NCBI RefSeq assembly: GCF_014197105.1
Contig: NZ_JACIEV010000004.1
Location: 198,784-262,783 of the forward strand
Source of the DNA: Sphingomonas jinjuensis
GTDB taxonomy: Bacteria; Pseudomonadota; Alphaproteobacteria; Sphingomonadales; Sphingomonadaceae
Direction: 5' to 3'
Length of the DNA stretch: 64,000 nucleotides
The first letter of the stretch is position 1. The number at the start of each line of letters is the position of its first letter. This document shows, piece after piece, positions 36,556-44,806 of this stretch. The notes below the pieces were generated by a model that did not search any database, was not told where the DNA came from, and saw nothing but the letters and a program-made list of their open reading frames with translations. The translations under genes were made by a program, and so were the position numbers.

Positions 36556-37896
36556 ATGACCAATTTCACCGACCTCGGCCTCGCCGAGCCGCTCGTCCGT
36601 GCGCTCGAAGCCAAGGGCTACGAGACGCCGACGCCGATCCAGCGCGATTCGATCCCGACCGTCCTCACCGGCCGCGACCTGCTGGGCATCGCCCAGACCG
36701 GCACCGGCAAGACCGCAGCGTTCGTGCTGCCGTCGATCCAGCGCCTGGCCGAAAACGCCAAGCGCGTGCTGCCGACGCATTGCCGCATGCTCGTGCTGGC
36801 CCCGACGCGTGAGCTGGCCAGCCAGATCGCCGACAACGCCCGCGGCTATGCCAAGTTTTCCAAGCTATCGGTCGCGACCGTGTTCGGCGGCACCAGCATC
36901 AACAAGAACCGCAACGACCTGTCGCGCGGCGTCGACATCCTGGTCGCCACGCCGGGCCGTCTGCTCGACCTGGTCGAGCAGGGCTTCTGCAACCTGTCGA
37001 TGATCGAGATCCTGGTCCTCGACGAGGCCGATCAGATGCTCGACCTCGGCTTCATCCACGCGCTGCGCCGCATCGTGAAGATGGTGCCGCGCCGTCGCCA
37101 GACGCTGTTCTTCTCGGCGACGATGCCGTCGTCGATCCGCGATCTCGCCGCGCAGTTCCTGCACGAGCCGGAAACGGTGTCGGTCGTGCCCGCGTCGACC
37201 ACCGCCGAGCGCGTCGACCAGTATGTCACCTTCGTCAACCAGATGGAGAAGCAGGCGCTGCTGACGATCACGCTCGCCGATCCGGCGATCGACCGCGCGC
37301 TGATCTTCACCCGCACCAAGCATGGCGCCGACCGCGTCGTGAAGCTGCTGGCGGGCAACGGCATCCAGGCGAACGCGATCCACGGCAACAAGAGCCAGGG
37401 CCAGCGCGAGCGGGCGCTCGGTCTGTTCAAGTCGGGCGAAGTGCCGATCCTGGTTGCCACCGACATCGCCGCGCGCGGCATCGACGTGTCGGGCGTTAGC
37501 CACGTCATCAACTTCGAGCTGCCCAACGTGCCCGAGCAGTATGTCCACCGCATCGGCCGCACCGCGCGTGCCGGCAACAGCGGCATCGCCATCGCCTTCT
37601 GCGCCGATGACGAGCGGGCGTATCTGAAGGACATCGAGAAGCTGACCCGCCAGAAGATCCAGATCCAGGCGCTGCCGGCGGACTTCATGCGCCAGGCCGA
37701 GGCGATCAAGGCGACGCGCGTCAAGGCGATCGGCAACGATCCCGCCCCGCGCGACGACCGCCAGCGTCAGCAGCGCGGCCCGGCCAAGCCGCGGGCAACC
37801 CATGCTCCGGTGAAGACGGGCGAGTTCCGCAACCGTCGCGGCGGCAGCCAGCGTCGCCGTGGCGCGACCAGCGGCCGGGCGCAGGCGAACGCGTAA
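36556..37896 (+). CDS. DEAD-box RNA helicase (RhlE-type)
   Basis: A 446-residue ATP-dependent RNA helicase. The Q motif (GYETPTPIQ), motif I AQTGTGKT, Ia APTRELA, Ib TPGRLLD, II DEAD, III SAT, V ARGID and VI HRIGRTARAG are all present in order. The C-terminal tail is basic, rich in Arg/Gln/Gly, as in RhlE proteins that act on ribosome assembly and RNA decay. The ATG at 36556 has AAGG upstream; a frame extension to 36517 adds a tail not found in the family. Transcribed alone, followed by an R5b repeat. Confidence 0.93.
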   Translation: MTNFTDLGLAEPLVRALEAKGYETPTPIQRDSIPTVLTGRDLLGIAQTGTGKTAAFVLPSIQRLAENAKRVLPTHCRMLVLAPTRELASQIADNARGYAKFSKLSVATVFGGTSINKNRNDLSRGVDILVATPGRLLDLVEQGFCNLSMIEILVLDEADQMLDLGFIHALRRIVKMVPRRRQTLFFSATMPSSIRDLAAQFLHEPETVSVVPASTTAERVDQYVTFVNQMEKQALLTITLADPAIDRALIFTRTKHGADRVVKLLAGNGIQANAIHGNKSQGQRERALGLFKSGEVPILVATDIAARGIDVSGVSHVINFELPNVPEQYVHRIGRTARAGNSGIAIAFCADDERAYLKDIEKLTRQKIQIQALPADFMRQAEAIKATRVKAIGNDPAPRDDRQRQQRGPAKPRATHAPVKTGEFRNRRGGSQRRRGATSGRAQANA

Positions 37897-37903
37897 ACCT
37901 TCG

Positions 37904-38033
37904 ATCCTCCCCCGCCAGGGGGAGGCGGCGCGCGCAGCGTGTCGGAGGGGGAGGACGCCTTGCGCCATCGATGGTGCGCGGCATCCGCCCCCTCCGACGG
38001 CTTCGCCGCCACCTCCCCCTGGCGGGGGAGGAT
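37904..38033. repeat. R5b inverted repeat downstream of the helicase
   Basis: Outer arms ATCCTCCCCCGCCAGGGGG and CCCCCTGGCGGGGGAGGAT, each a hairpin, then inner arms GGAGGGGGAGG / CCGCCCCCTCC. Same family as 59255-59388; the solo element at 40711-40734 equals the outer arm alone. Confidence 0.8.
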
Positions 38034-38092
38034 GAAATTACGCGCAACCCCCTGCCCCCTCGCCGGTTTGATCGCGTGAAGGGAACAGCATC

Positions 38093-38359
38093 ATGGACGT
38101 GTCCATCACCCCGATCGCCGAACGCATCGCGCGCGTGCTCGCCGCCCAGCGGATCAGCGCCAATGCCGAGGGCGAGGCCGAGTCCGCCGCAGCAGCCGTC
38201 GATAGCGCCTGGCCCAACTATCTCGACGACGCCCGCGCCGTCCTGCGCACGCTGCGCGAACCGGACGAGGCGATGGCCGCCGTCGGCGACGTCGCCATCT
38301 GGGAACGGATGATCCTCGCCGCGATCGACGAGGCAAGGCCGAAGACCATCGTCCTCTGA
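38093..38359 (+). CDS. Small hypothetical protein
   Basis: An 88-residue, mostly helical, acidic protein (DVSITPIAERIARVLAAQ at the N-terminus). No domain was recognised and no membrane segment or signal peptide is visible. A purine-rich GAAGGGAAC about 9 bases upstream supports the ATG. It stands alone between the helicase with its repeat and the BLUF gene, on the same strand as both. Confidence 0.6.
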   Translation: MDVSITPIAERIARVLAAQRISANAEGEAESAAAAVDSAWPNYLDDARAVLRTLREPDEAMAAVGDVAIWERMILAAIDEARPKTIVL

Positions 38360-38516
38360 CCCTGGTCGGCTGGCTTCCCCCCTGGCGTACCGGGGGAGTG
38401 GACGCTCTTCGACCTACAGCGACGGCAGGATTGCGACCGATCATTAACCGTCATCAACGGTGAATTTACGGGATTTCAAACCCTTACACCCACAATGGGT
38501 GCAAAGGGAGATCAGC

Positions 38517-38906
38517 GTGATCCAGCTTCTCTACATCAGCACCGCCCGCGGCACGCCCGATATCAGCGACGTTCTCGCCGCGTCGCGCCGCAACAACGCC
38601 CGCGACGACATCACCGGCCTGCTGTACGCCGATGGCGTTCGCTTTCTTCAGGTCCTCGAAGGGCCCGAACTACCGGTCCGCCGGGCCTTCACCCGCATCG
38701 CTGCCGACCCGCGGCACCGCAGCCTCGTCGTCCTGTCCGATCGCACGATCGACGAGCGTGAGTTCGGCGCCTGGGCGATGGCCGAGAAGCGCCCCGGCGC
38801 CGATGCCGACACGCTGATCGCCCGCATCGCCGATCTGACCGGCAATGCCTCGCCGACGGTACGCGCAACGTTCGACAGCTTCGCGTCGCTACGCCGAGCC
38901 GCCTGA
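38517..38906 (+). CDS. BLUF-domain blue-light sensor (single domain)
   Basis: A 129-residue protein made almost only of a BLUF (FAD-binding) domain. Signature residues are present: Y6 in LLYIS, N27, Q45 in FLQVLEG, W86 and M88 in AWAM. Blue light rearranges the hydrogen bond between Q45, Y6 and flavin. There is no output domain, so it must signal by protein contact, as short BLUF proteins do. GTG at 38517 is chosen because AAGGGAG lies upstream and it gives the normal N-terminus. Upstream are two small inverted repeats, ACCGT...ACGGT and CACCCA...TGGGTG (38487-38501). Confidence 0.9.
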   Translation: MIQLLYISTARGTPDISDVLAASRRNNARDDITGLLYADGVRFLQVLEGPELPVRRAFTRIAADPRHRSLVVLSDRTIDEREFGAWAMAEKRPGADADTLIARIADLTGNASPTVRATFDSFASLRRAA

Positions 38907-38947
38907 GCGACGGCCGAGCCTAGGCTCGCGACTGACGTTCGCGCGCA

Positions 38948-39730
38948 TCAGTCCTCGAACCGCGGCGCGCGCTTTTCCATGTTGGCGCGCACTGCCTCCA
39001 TCATGTGCGTGCCGCCGATCACCGCCACCTGTTCGCGCGTTTCCGCCTCCAGCATCGCGCGGGGATCGGCATCGTGCGCCATGTTGAGCAGCCGCTTGGC
39101 GCCGCGGATCGCCGGCGGGCTGCGGCCTGCGATCTCCCGCGCCAGCGCCCTCGCCGCTGCATGGGGATCGGCGTCGATCCGCGTCACGAAACCGAGCGCC
39201 AGCGCTTCCTCCGCCTCGAACTCGCGCGCGGTATAGACCAGCTCGCGCAGCACGTCATCGCGCACCAGCGATCGCCACAGCGCAAAGCCCGCCATGTCGG
39301 GCACCAGCCCCCAGTAACTCTCGCGGATCGCGAAGCGCGTGCCGGGTGCGGCGATACGGACGTCCGCGCCCGACATGATCTGGAAGCCACCGCCCAGCGC
39401 GACGCCATGCACCGCCGCGATGACGGGCATCGGCAGCGTCCGCCACCCCCAGCTGACATGCTGCGGCAGGATCGCGCCGTCGTCATTGCGGTCGTCCTTC
39501 GACAGCCCCGATCCGCCCGCCGCCATGCTCGCCATGTCGAGCCCGGCGCAGAACCCCCGCCCCTCGCCCGATACGACGACGCAGCGGACGTCGCGGCGAT
39601 CGCGCAAGGCATCGATCGCGGCGCCGATCGCCTCGAACATCGCCGGGTCGATCGCGTTCATCTTGTCCGCGCGGGTCAGGCGGACGTCGGCGATGCCGTC
39701 CTGAACGGTGGTGGCGACGCGATCGGTCAT
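38948..39730 (-). CDS. Crotonase/enoyl-CoA hydratase family protein
   Basis: A 260-residue crotonase-fold protein: EGRGFCAGLDMASM forms the oxyanion-hole region, VHGVALGGGFQIMSGADVR the second, and AIRESYWGLVPDM the catalytic region. Family members hydrate or isomerise acyl-CoA thioesters. It is divergently oriented to two thioesterase genes, which fits acyl-CoA metabolism, but the exact substrate is not visible. Confidence 0.88.
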   Translation of the reverse strand: MTDRVATTVQDGIADVRLTRADKMNAIDPAMFEAIGAAIDALRDRRDVRCVVVSGEGRGFCAGLDMASMAAGGSGLSKDDRNDDGAILPQHVSWGWRTLPMPVIAAVHGVALGGGFQIMSGADVRIAAPGTRFAIRESYWGLVPDMAGFALWRSLVRDDVLRELVYTAREFEAEEALALGFVTRIDADPHAAARALAREIAGRSPPAIRGAKRLLNMAHDADPRAMLEAETREQVAVIGGTHMMEAVRANMEKRAPRFED

Positions 39731-39790
39731 GGGTCTCTCCTGTTTGCGGCCAACCTACCGCCTCTCCGGCCGCGGGCAAGCTGGCCCACA

Positions 39791-39855
39791 CCGTTCGTGC
39801 CGAGCGAAGTCGAGGCACCTGTCGCATGTCCCTCGACTGCGCTCGGGACGAACGG
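39791..39855. repeat. R6 inverted repeat pair
   Basis: Two 25-base arms (39791-39815 and 39831-39855; CCGTTCGTGCCGAGCG... and ...CGCTCGGGACGAACGG) match in inverted orientation at 23 of 25 positions with a 15-base spacer. It sits between divergent genes, so it does not look like a terminator. Confidence 0.8.
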
Positions 39856-39899
39856 GCGGGGCGTTGCCTCTACCCCTTAGCCGTGTACAGCCGCGCGCC

Positions 39900-40328
39900 A
39901 TGACCGGCTTCGACATCGACCGCTTCTGCGCCTTCGCGCTCAAGCTCGGCCACGGCGGCGCGCTCGGGATCGCGCTTGGTTCGCACGGGCCGGAATGGGT
40001 CGAACTGACGCTGCCCTATGATTCGCGGCTCGTCGGCGATCCCGCCAGCGGCGTCCTCGCCTCCGGGCCGATCGTCGCGCTGATGGACATGGCGGCCAGC
40101 CTGGCGGTGTGGCAGCGCAGAGGGGCGTTCCACCCTCAGGCGACGCTCGACCTGCGCGTCGACTATCTGCGCCCCGCCACCCCGCACCGTGCCGTCATCG
40201 GCCGCGGCGAGTGCGTCCGCGTCACCCGCAACATCGCCTTCGTCCGCGGCACCGCGCACGATGGCGACCCCGCCGATCCGGTCGCGACCGTCGCCGGCAC
40301 CTTCATGTTGCTGGACGCGGCGGCATGA
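39900..40328 (+). CDS. PaaI-family (hotdog) thioesterase 1
   Basis: A 142-residue hotdog-fold thioesterase: VLASGPIVALMDMAASLAVW holds the catalytic-helix region (the usual HGG is replaced by ASG, with Asp in ALMD kept) and ATLDLRVDYLRPA the substrate strand. It probably hydrolyses acyl- or aryl-CoA thioesters. The missing HGG histidine is atypical and may alter specificity. Overlaps the next thioesterase by ATGA, so the pair are made together and may work as a heteromer. Confidence 0.85.
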   Translation: MTGFDIDRFCAFALKLGHGGALGIALGSHGPEWVELTLPYDSRLVGDPASGVLASGPIVALMDMAASLAVWQRRGAFHPQATLDLRVDYLRPATPHRAVIGRGECVRVTRNIAFVRGTAHDGDPADPVATVAGTFMLLDAAA

Positions 40329-40711
40329 CGCTGCCCCCCTATGCGCAGCTGCTCGGGCTGACGATCGAACCGCGCGACGGCGAGGCGCCGCTGCTGGTCA
40401 TGCCCTTCGCCGACAGCGTCCTCGGCCGCCCCGGCTTCCTCCACGGCGGGGCGATCGCCGGGCTGCTGGAGATGGCGGCGATCGTCGCGCTCGACTATGC
40501 GCTGGCCGACGAGGGCGGCGGCCGGATCAAGCCGGTCAACGTCACCGTCGATTTTATGCGCGGCGGTCGCGACAAGCCGACGCTGGCCGAGGGCATCGTC
40601 ACCCGCCTCGGCACCCGCGTCGCCAATGTCGAGGCGGTGGCCTGGCAGGACGACCGCACGAAGCCGATCGCCTCGGCGCGGATGAATTACCTGATCGTGC
40701 GGGACAGCTGA
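40325..40711 (+). CDS. PaaI-family (hotdog) thioesterase 2
   Basis: A 128-residue hotdog thioesterase with the full motif FLHGGAIAGLLEMAAIVALD (HGG and Glu) and RIKPVNVTVDFMRGG. It keeps the canonical residues that its partner has lost. Start coupled to the first gene. The stop runs directly into a 24-base palindrome that may end the transcript. Confidence 0.87.
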   Translation: MTLPPYAQLLGLTIEPRDGEAPLLVMPFADSVLGRPGFLHGGAIAGLLEMAAIVALDYALADEGGGRIKPVNVTVDFMRGGRDKPTLAEGIVTRLGTRVANVEAVAWQDDRTKPIASARMNYLIVRDS

Positions 40712-40734
40712 TCCTCCCCCGCCAGGGGGAGGAT
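40711..40734. repeat. Solo R5b outer arm (24-base palindrome)
   Basis: ATCCTCCCCCGCC/AGGGGGAGGAT: the outer hairpin of R5b without the inner part, located between the converging thioesterase and sugar-dehydrogenase genes. A candidate for a bidirectional terminator or a remnant of a full element. Confidence 0.75.
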
Positions 40735-40739
40735 GACAG

Positions 40740-41885
40740 TTACGCCGGGGTCAGCTTCAGCAACCGCCCCTGGCTGCCGCGGCCGCCATCTTCCAGCACC
40801 CAGATTGCGCCGTCCGGGCCCTGCTCCACCTCGCGGATGCGCGCGCCCATCGGCCATTGGTCGCCCTTGGTCGCGGTCGTCCCGTTCAGGTCGACCCGCA
40901 CCAGCGCCTGGCTGGACAGCCCGCCGATGAAGGCATCGCCCTTCCACTGCGGGAACATGGAGCCGGAATAGATCATGAGCCCCGCCGGCGAGATCACCGG
41001 GTTCCACCACACCTTGGGCGCCTCATAGCCGTCACCCGGCTTGTGATCGGGAATGTCGCGACCATCGTAGTGGCTGCCGTTCGACACGTTCGGATAGCCG
41101 TAGTTGAGACCCGGCTTGATGAGGTTCACCTCGTCGCCGCCCTTCGGCCCCATCTCCTGTTCCCACAGATTGCCCTGCGCGTCGAAGGCGATGCCGAGCA
41201 GGTTGCGGTGGCCATAGGACCAGACCTCGGGCGCGAAGCCCTTCGCCGCCAGCGGGTTGCCCGCCGCCGGCTTGCCGTCGAGCGTCAGCCGCAGCACCTT
41301 GCCCAGCGTCGCTTGGGGATCCTGTGCCGGCGTGAACTTCTGGCGCTCGCCGTTGGTGAAGAAGAGATATTGGCGGTCGGGAGAAAAGGCGATGCGACCG
41401 GAATAATGGCCGTCGCCCTCGACGCAGGGACGCGCGGCGAACAGCGTCTCGATGCCGGTCAGCTGTTCGCCCCCGGCCTGGCCGCCGAGCGTGCCGCGCG
41501 CCAGAACGACATGCTTGCCGCCACCCTCGCACGCCGCCGCATAGCTGAAATAGACGCGGCGCGACGAGGCGAAGTCCGGCGCCGGCACCACGTCCATCAA
41601 GCCGCCCTGCCCCGCTGCATCGACCGGGATCGTCGCGATCGTCCGGCGCTGCTGCCCGTCGGCGCTGACGAGCAGCATCTGTCCCTGCTTTTCGGTCACG
41701 AGCATCCGCCCGTCCGGCAGGAACGTCATCGCCCAGGGCGCATCAAAGTCGGCGACGACCGTCGTCTTGAACGGCAGCGCACCCGCCGCCGGGGTCGATG
41801 CCGGCGCGGCCTGGTTGGCGGCAGGCTCGGCGGAGCAGGCGGTGGCGGCGACTAGGGCGGCGGCGGCGAGCAAGCGGGTCGACAC
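40740..41885 (-). CDS. PQQ-dependent sugar dehydrogenase (soluble aldose type), lipoprotein
   Basis: A 381-residue six-bladed propeller of the soluble quinoprotein sugar dehydrogenase family. The lipobox VAATACS (Cys about 17) marks it as a lipoprotein, after which comes a short Ala/Pro linker. Family motifs: DAPWAMTFLPDGRMLVTEK, GGLMDVVPAPDF, GHRNLLGIAFDAQGNLWEQEMGPKGGDEVN and PGLNYGYP. It oxidises aldose sugars in the periplasm and passes electrons to the chain. No PQQ biosynthesis genes are in the window. Confidence 0.9.
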   Translation of the reverse strand: MSTRLLAAAALVAATACSAEPAANQAAPASTPAAGALPFKTTVVADFDAPWAMTFLPDGRMLVTEKQGQMLLVSADGQQRRTIATIPVDAAGQGGLMDVVPAPDFASSRRVYFSYAAACEGGGKHVVLARGTLGGQAGGEQLTGIETLFAARPCVEGDGHYSGRIAFSPDRQYLFFTNGERQKFTPAQDPQATLGKVLRLTLDGKPAAGNPLAAKGFAPEVWSYGHRNLLGIAFDAQGNLWEQEMGPKGGDEVNLIKPGLNYGYPNVSNGSHYDGRDIPDHKPGDGYEAPKVWWNPVISPAGLMIYSGSMFPQWKGDAFIGGLSSQALVRVDLNGTTATKGDQWPMGARIREVEQGPDGAIWVLEDGGRGSQGRLLKLTPA

Positions 41886-41983
41886 GGGCGGGCGGTCCTT
41901 CGATAGGGTATCGGGCAGTTACTGTCGGACGGTCGTGCCGGTTCCGCCAGCAACCTTTCGTCACGCAGGCGGCGCGATGGGGA

Positions 41984-42012
41984 TTGTGTCGCCCCGCCCC
42001 TTACTCTATATC
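41984..42012 (+). promoter_or_regulatory. Promoter of the rimP-nusA-infB operon
   Basis: TTGTGT (41984-41989) and TATATC (42007-42012) with an exact 17-base spacer, about 80 bases upstream of rimP. Good sigma-70-type match for a GC-rich genome. Confidence 0.6.
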
Positions 42013-42090
42013 ACGCGTGCTTTCTCTACATCGTCGGATGCTGGAGGCTGCGGGGTTCTCTCCGCGGCGGCGACAACGCATGGAGTATCG

Positions 42091-42663
42091 ATGGCGGATA
42101 TCGCCGCACTGACCGCATTGATCGAGCCCGAGGCGAAGGCGCTGGGGTTCGACCTCGTTCGCGTGAAGCTGTTCGGCGGCGCCGGCGATCGCACGCTGCA
42201 AATCATGGCCGAGCGACCGGACACGCGCCAGCTGACGATCGACGACTGCGCCGACCTGTCGCGCCGCATCTCCGACCGGCTCGACGAGCTGGAGGAGGCG
42301 GGCCGCGATCCGATCGACGAGGCCTATCGCCTGGAAGTGTCGTCGCCCGGCATCGACCGCCCATTGACCCGCGCGAAGGACTTCGCCGATTGGGCGGGGC
42401 ATGAGGCGCGGATCAAGCTCGCCGAGCCGATCGATGGCCGCAAGGTGCTGACCGGTGACCTGGTCGGTGCCGAGGGCGACTCGATCACGATCGACGTGCG
42501 TGGCCACGGCGCGATGACGGTACCGATGGACAAGGTCGCCGACGCGAAGCTGACGATCACCGACCGGCTGATCGCCGCCACCGCGCCGCTCTCGACCGAG
42601 GGCGCGGAAGATTACGAAGACGATGCGTCCGACGACGACGCCGAGATGGAAGGACAAAAGTAA
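42091..42663 (+). CDS. rimP: Ribosome maturation factor RimP
   Basis: A 190-residue protein needed for 30S subunit maturation. LIEPEAKALGFDLVRVKLFG, DDCADLSRRISDRLD and YRLEVSSPGIDRPL are family signatures. The C-terminus has an acidic extension (about 170-187) beyond the usual end. First gene of the operon with nusA one base downstream (TAAGATG). The ATG at 42091 has GGAG about 7 bases upstream. Confidence 0.96.
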   Translation: MADIAALTALIEPEAKALGFDLVRVKLFGGAGDRTLQIMAERPDTRQLTIDDCADLSRRISDRLDELEEAGRDPIDEAYRLEVSSPGIDRPLTRAKDFADWAGHEARIKLAEPIDGRKVLTGDLVGAEGDSITIDVRGHGAMTVPMDKVADAKLTITDRLIAATAPLSTEGAEDYEDDASDDDAEMEGQK

Positions 42664-42664
42664 G

Positions 42665-44290
42665 ATGGCCAGCGTTGCCACCGCCAACCGCGCGGAGCTG
42701 ATCGCGATCGCGAACTCGGTCGCGTCGGAGAAGATGATCGACAAGGGCATCGTCATCGAGGCGATGGAGGACGCGATCCAGCGCGCGGCCAAGGCGCGCT
42801 ACGGCGCCGAGAACGACATCCGCGCGAAGCTCGACCCCAACACCGGCGACCTTCGCCTGTGGCGCGTCGTCGAGGTGGTCGAGGCGGTCGACAACTACTT
42901 CACCCAGGTCGACCTGAAGGGCGCCGAGAAGCTGCAGAAGGGCGCGCAGATCGGCGACTATATCGTCGATCCGCTGCCCCCGATCGAATTCGGTCGCATC
43001 GCCGCGCAGGCCGCCAAGCAGGTCATCTTCCAGAAGGTCCGCGACGCCGAGCGCGAGCGCCAGTATGAAGAGTTCAAGGACCGCCAGGGCGAGATCATCA
43101 CCGGCGTTGTCAAGCGCGTCGAGTTCGGCCACATCGTCGTCGACCTTGGCCGTGCCGAGGGCGTCATCCGCCGCGACCAGCAGATCCCGCGCGAAGTCGT
43201 CCGCGTCAACGACCGCATCCGCAGCCTGATCCTGAAGGTGGTGCGCGAGAACCGCGGGCCGCAGATCTTCCTCAGCCGCGCGCATCCCGACTTCATGAAG
43301 AAGCTGTTCGCGCAGGAAGTGCCCGAGATCTACGACGGCATCATCACCATCCAGGCCGCCGCCCGCGATCCGGGCAGCCGCGCCAAGATCGGCGTCATCA
43401 GCCGCGACTCGTCGATCGATCCGGTCGGCGCCTGCGTCGGCATGAAGGGCAGCCGCGTCCAGGCCGTCGTGCAGGAGATGCAGGGCGAGAAGATCGACAT
43501 CATCCCCTGGTCGCCCGACATCGCGACCTTCGTCGTCAACGCGCTGCAGCCGGCATCGGTCAGCCGCGTCGTCATCGACGAGGAGGAAGAGCGCATCGAG
43601 GTGGTCGTTCCCGACGACCAGCTCAGCCTCGCGATCGGCCGCCGCGGTCAGAACGTCCGCCTCGCCAGCCAGCTGACCGGCAAGGCGATCGACATCCTGA
43701 CCGAGGCCGACGCTTCCGAGAAGCGCCAGAAGGAATTCGTCGATCGCTCGACGATGTTCGAGCGCGAGCTCGACGTCGACGAGACGCTGGCCCAGCTGCT
43801 CGTCGCCGAGGGCTTCACCAGCCTCGAAGAGGTCGCCTATGTCGAGGCGGACGAGATCGCGCAGATCGAGGGGCTGGAAGAGCTGGCCGACGAGTTGCAG
43901 AGCCGCGCGTCGGAAGCGCTCGAGCGCCGCGAGGAGGCCAATCGTGCCGAGCGTATCGCGCTCGGCGTCGACGATGCGCTGACGACGATGCCGTATCTGA
44001 CCGAGGCGATGCTGGTCACGCTCGGCAAGGCGGGGATCAAGACGCTCGACGACCTCGCCGATCTCGCGACCGACGAGCTGGTCGAGAGGAAGCGCGCCGA
44101 GCCGCGTCGCCGCGGCGAAGACGCCGCCGCCCGCCGCCCCGAGCGTTCGGAGAACCGTGGCGGCATTCTCGCCGAATACGGCCTGTCGGACGAGCAGGGC
44201 AACGAGATCATCATGGCCGCCCGCCAGCACTGGTTCGCCGACGAGGAACAGCCCGCCGAGGAGGACGCTGATGCGGACTCGGCGCAATGA
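42665..44290 (+). CDS. nusA: Transcription elongation/termination factor NusA
   Basis: A 541-residue factor: N-terminal RNA-polymerase-binding domain (1-135), S1 domain from about 140 (GEIITGVVKRVEFGH), two KH domains (IGVISRDSSIDPVGACVGMKG and LSLAIGRRGQNVRLA) and C-terminal helix-hairpin-helix repeats (about 360-470). It modulates pausing, termination and antitermination. The C-terminal end is acidic and longer than E. coli's first repeat alone, as in other alphaproteobacteria. Confidence 0.97.
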   Translation: MASVATANRAELIAIANSVASEKMIDKGIVIEAMEDAIQRAAKARYGAENDIRAKLDPNTGDLRLWRVVEVVEAVDNYFTQVDLKGAEKLQKGAQIGDYIVDPLPPIEFGRIAAQAAKQVIFQKVRDAERERQYEEFKDRQGEIITGVVKRVEFGHIVVDLGRAEGVIRRDQQIPREVVRVNDRIRSLILKVVRENRGPQIFLSRAHPDFMKKLFAQEVPEIYDGIITIQAAARDPGSRAKIGVISRDSSIDPVGACVGMKGSRVQAVVQEMQGEKIDIIPWSPDIATFVVNALQPASVSRVVIDEEEERIEVVVPDDQLSLAIGRRGQNVRLASQLTGKAIDILTEADASEKRQKEFVDRSTMFERELDVDETLAQLLVAEGFTSLEEVAYVEADEIAQIEGLEELADELQSRASEALERREEANRAERIALGVDDALTTMPYLTEAMLVTLGKAGIKTLDDLADLATDELVERKRAEPRRRGEDAAARRPERSENRGGILAEYGLSDEQGNEIIMAARQHWFADEEQPAEEDADADSAQ

Positions 44291-44367
44291 TCGGATAGCA
44301 CGCCACCAGCGTCGCGCGACGACGCCCCGGGTCACCCCCGGGGCGGACGGCGGCGCGTGCCCAGCGC

Positions 44368-44397
44368 GTCACCCCGGCCTTGCGCCGGGGTCCATCG
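44368..44397. repeat. R1 copy, left border of GIY-YIG unit
   Basis: A 30-base unit (GTCACCCCGGCC...CCGGGGTCCATCG) that matches the unit at 44754-44783 at 28 of 30 positions in inverted orientation. The two enclose the GIY-YIG pseudogene and nothing else. Confidence 0.85.
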
Positions 44398-44423
44398 CTC
44401 AGCGCGCGGCTCAGGTCGCTGTT

Positions 44424-44735
44424 TCAGTCGTCGAGCGGCGGCAGGCCCAAACCCACGGCAAGATCCGCCCAATGCGGATTGTCCCGCTCGATCCGGGCGA
44501 TCTTCCAATCTCGACGCCAGTTCTTGAGCCGCTTCTCTGTGGCGATCGCCGCTTCCATGGTCTCGGCCATCTCGTATCAAACGAGCCGAAGCACGCGGTA
44601 ACGGCTGGTGAAGCCATCGAACGTCCCTTCCCGATGCTGGATCAGGCGGCCGATCAGGTTGGAGCTAACGCCAAGGTACAACGTACCGTACGTGCCACTC
44701 GCCAGCATGTAAGCCCACGGTTGCCGCTCCCTCAT
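44424..44735 (-). pseudogene. GIY-YIG nuclease gene broken by an in-frame TGA
   Basis: One frame runs 103 codons from ATG 44735 and encodes a whole small GIY-YIG nuclease (UvrC-N/YhbQ-like) except for TGA at 44579-44577 (codon 53). Before it: WAYMLASGTYGTLYLGVSS (GIY and YIG-equivalent region) and GRLIQHREG with the catalytic Arg. After it: YEMAETMEAAIATEKRLKNW with the metal-binding Glu region. Close relatives read RLVWYE here, so a TGG to TGA change is the simplest cause. No frame exceeds about 50 residues without the stop. It lies in the operon on the opposite strand, between nusA and ylxR, bracketed by R1 copies. Confidence 0.85.
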
Positions 44736-44753
44736 GCGTCGCCGCCTGCCGCA

Positions 44754-44783
44754 CGATGGACCCCGGCTCAGGGCCGGGGTGAC
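44754..44783. repeat. R1 copy, right border of GIY-YIG unit
   Basis: Inverted counterpart (CGATGGACCCCGG...GCCGGGGTGAC) of 44368-44397. Together they delimit a 416-base segment resembling a small mobile unit with terminal inverted repeats. Confidence 0.85.
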
Positions 44784-44806
44784 GAAGCGTGTGGGAGCAT
44801 CGCCGC

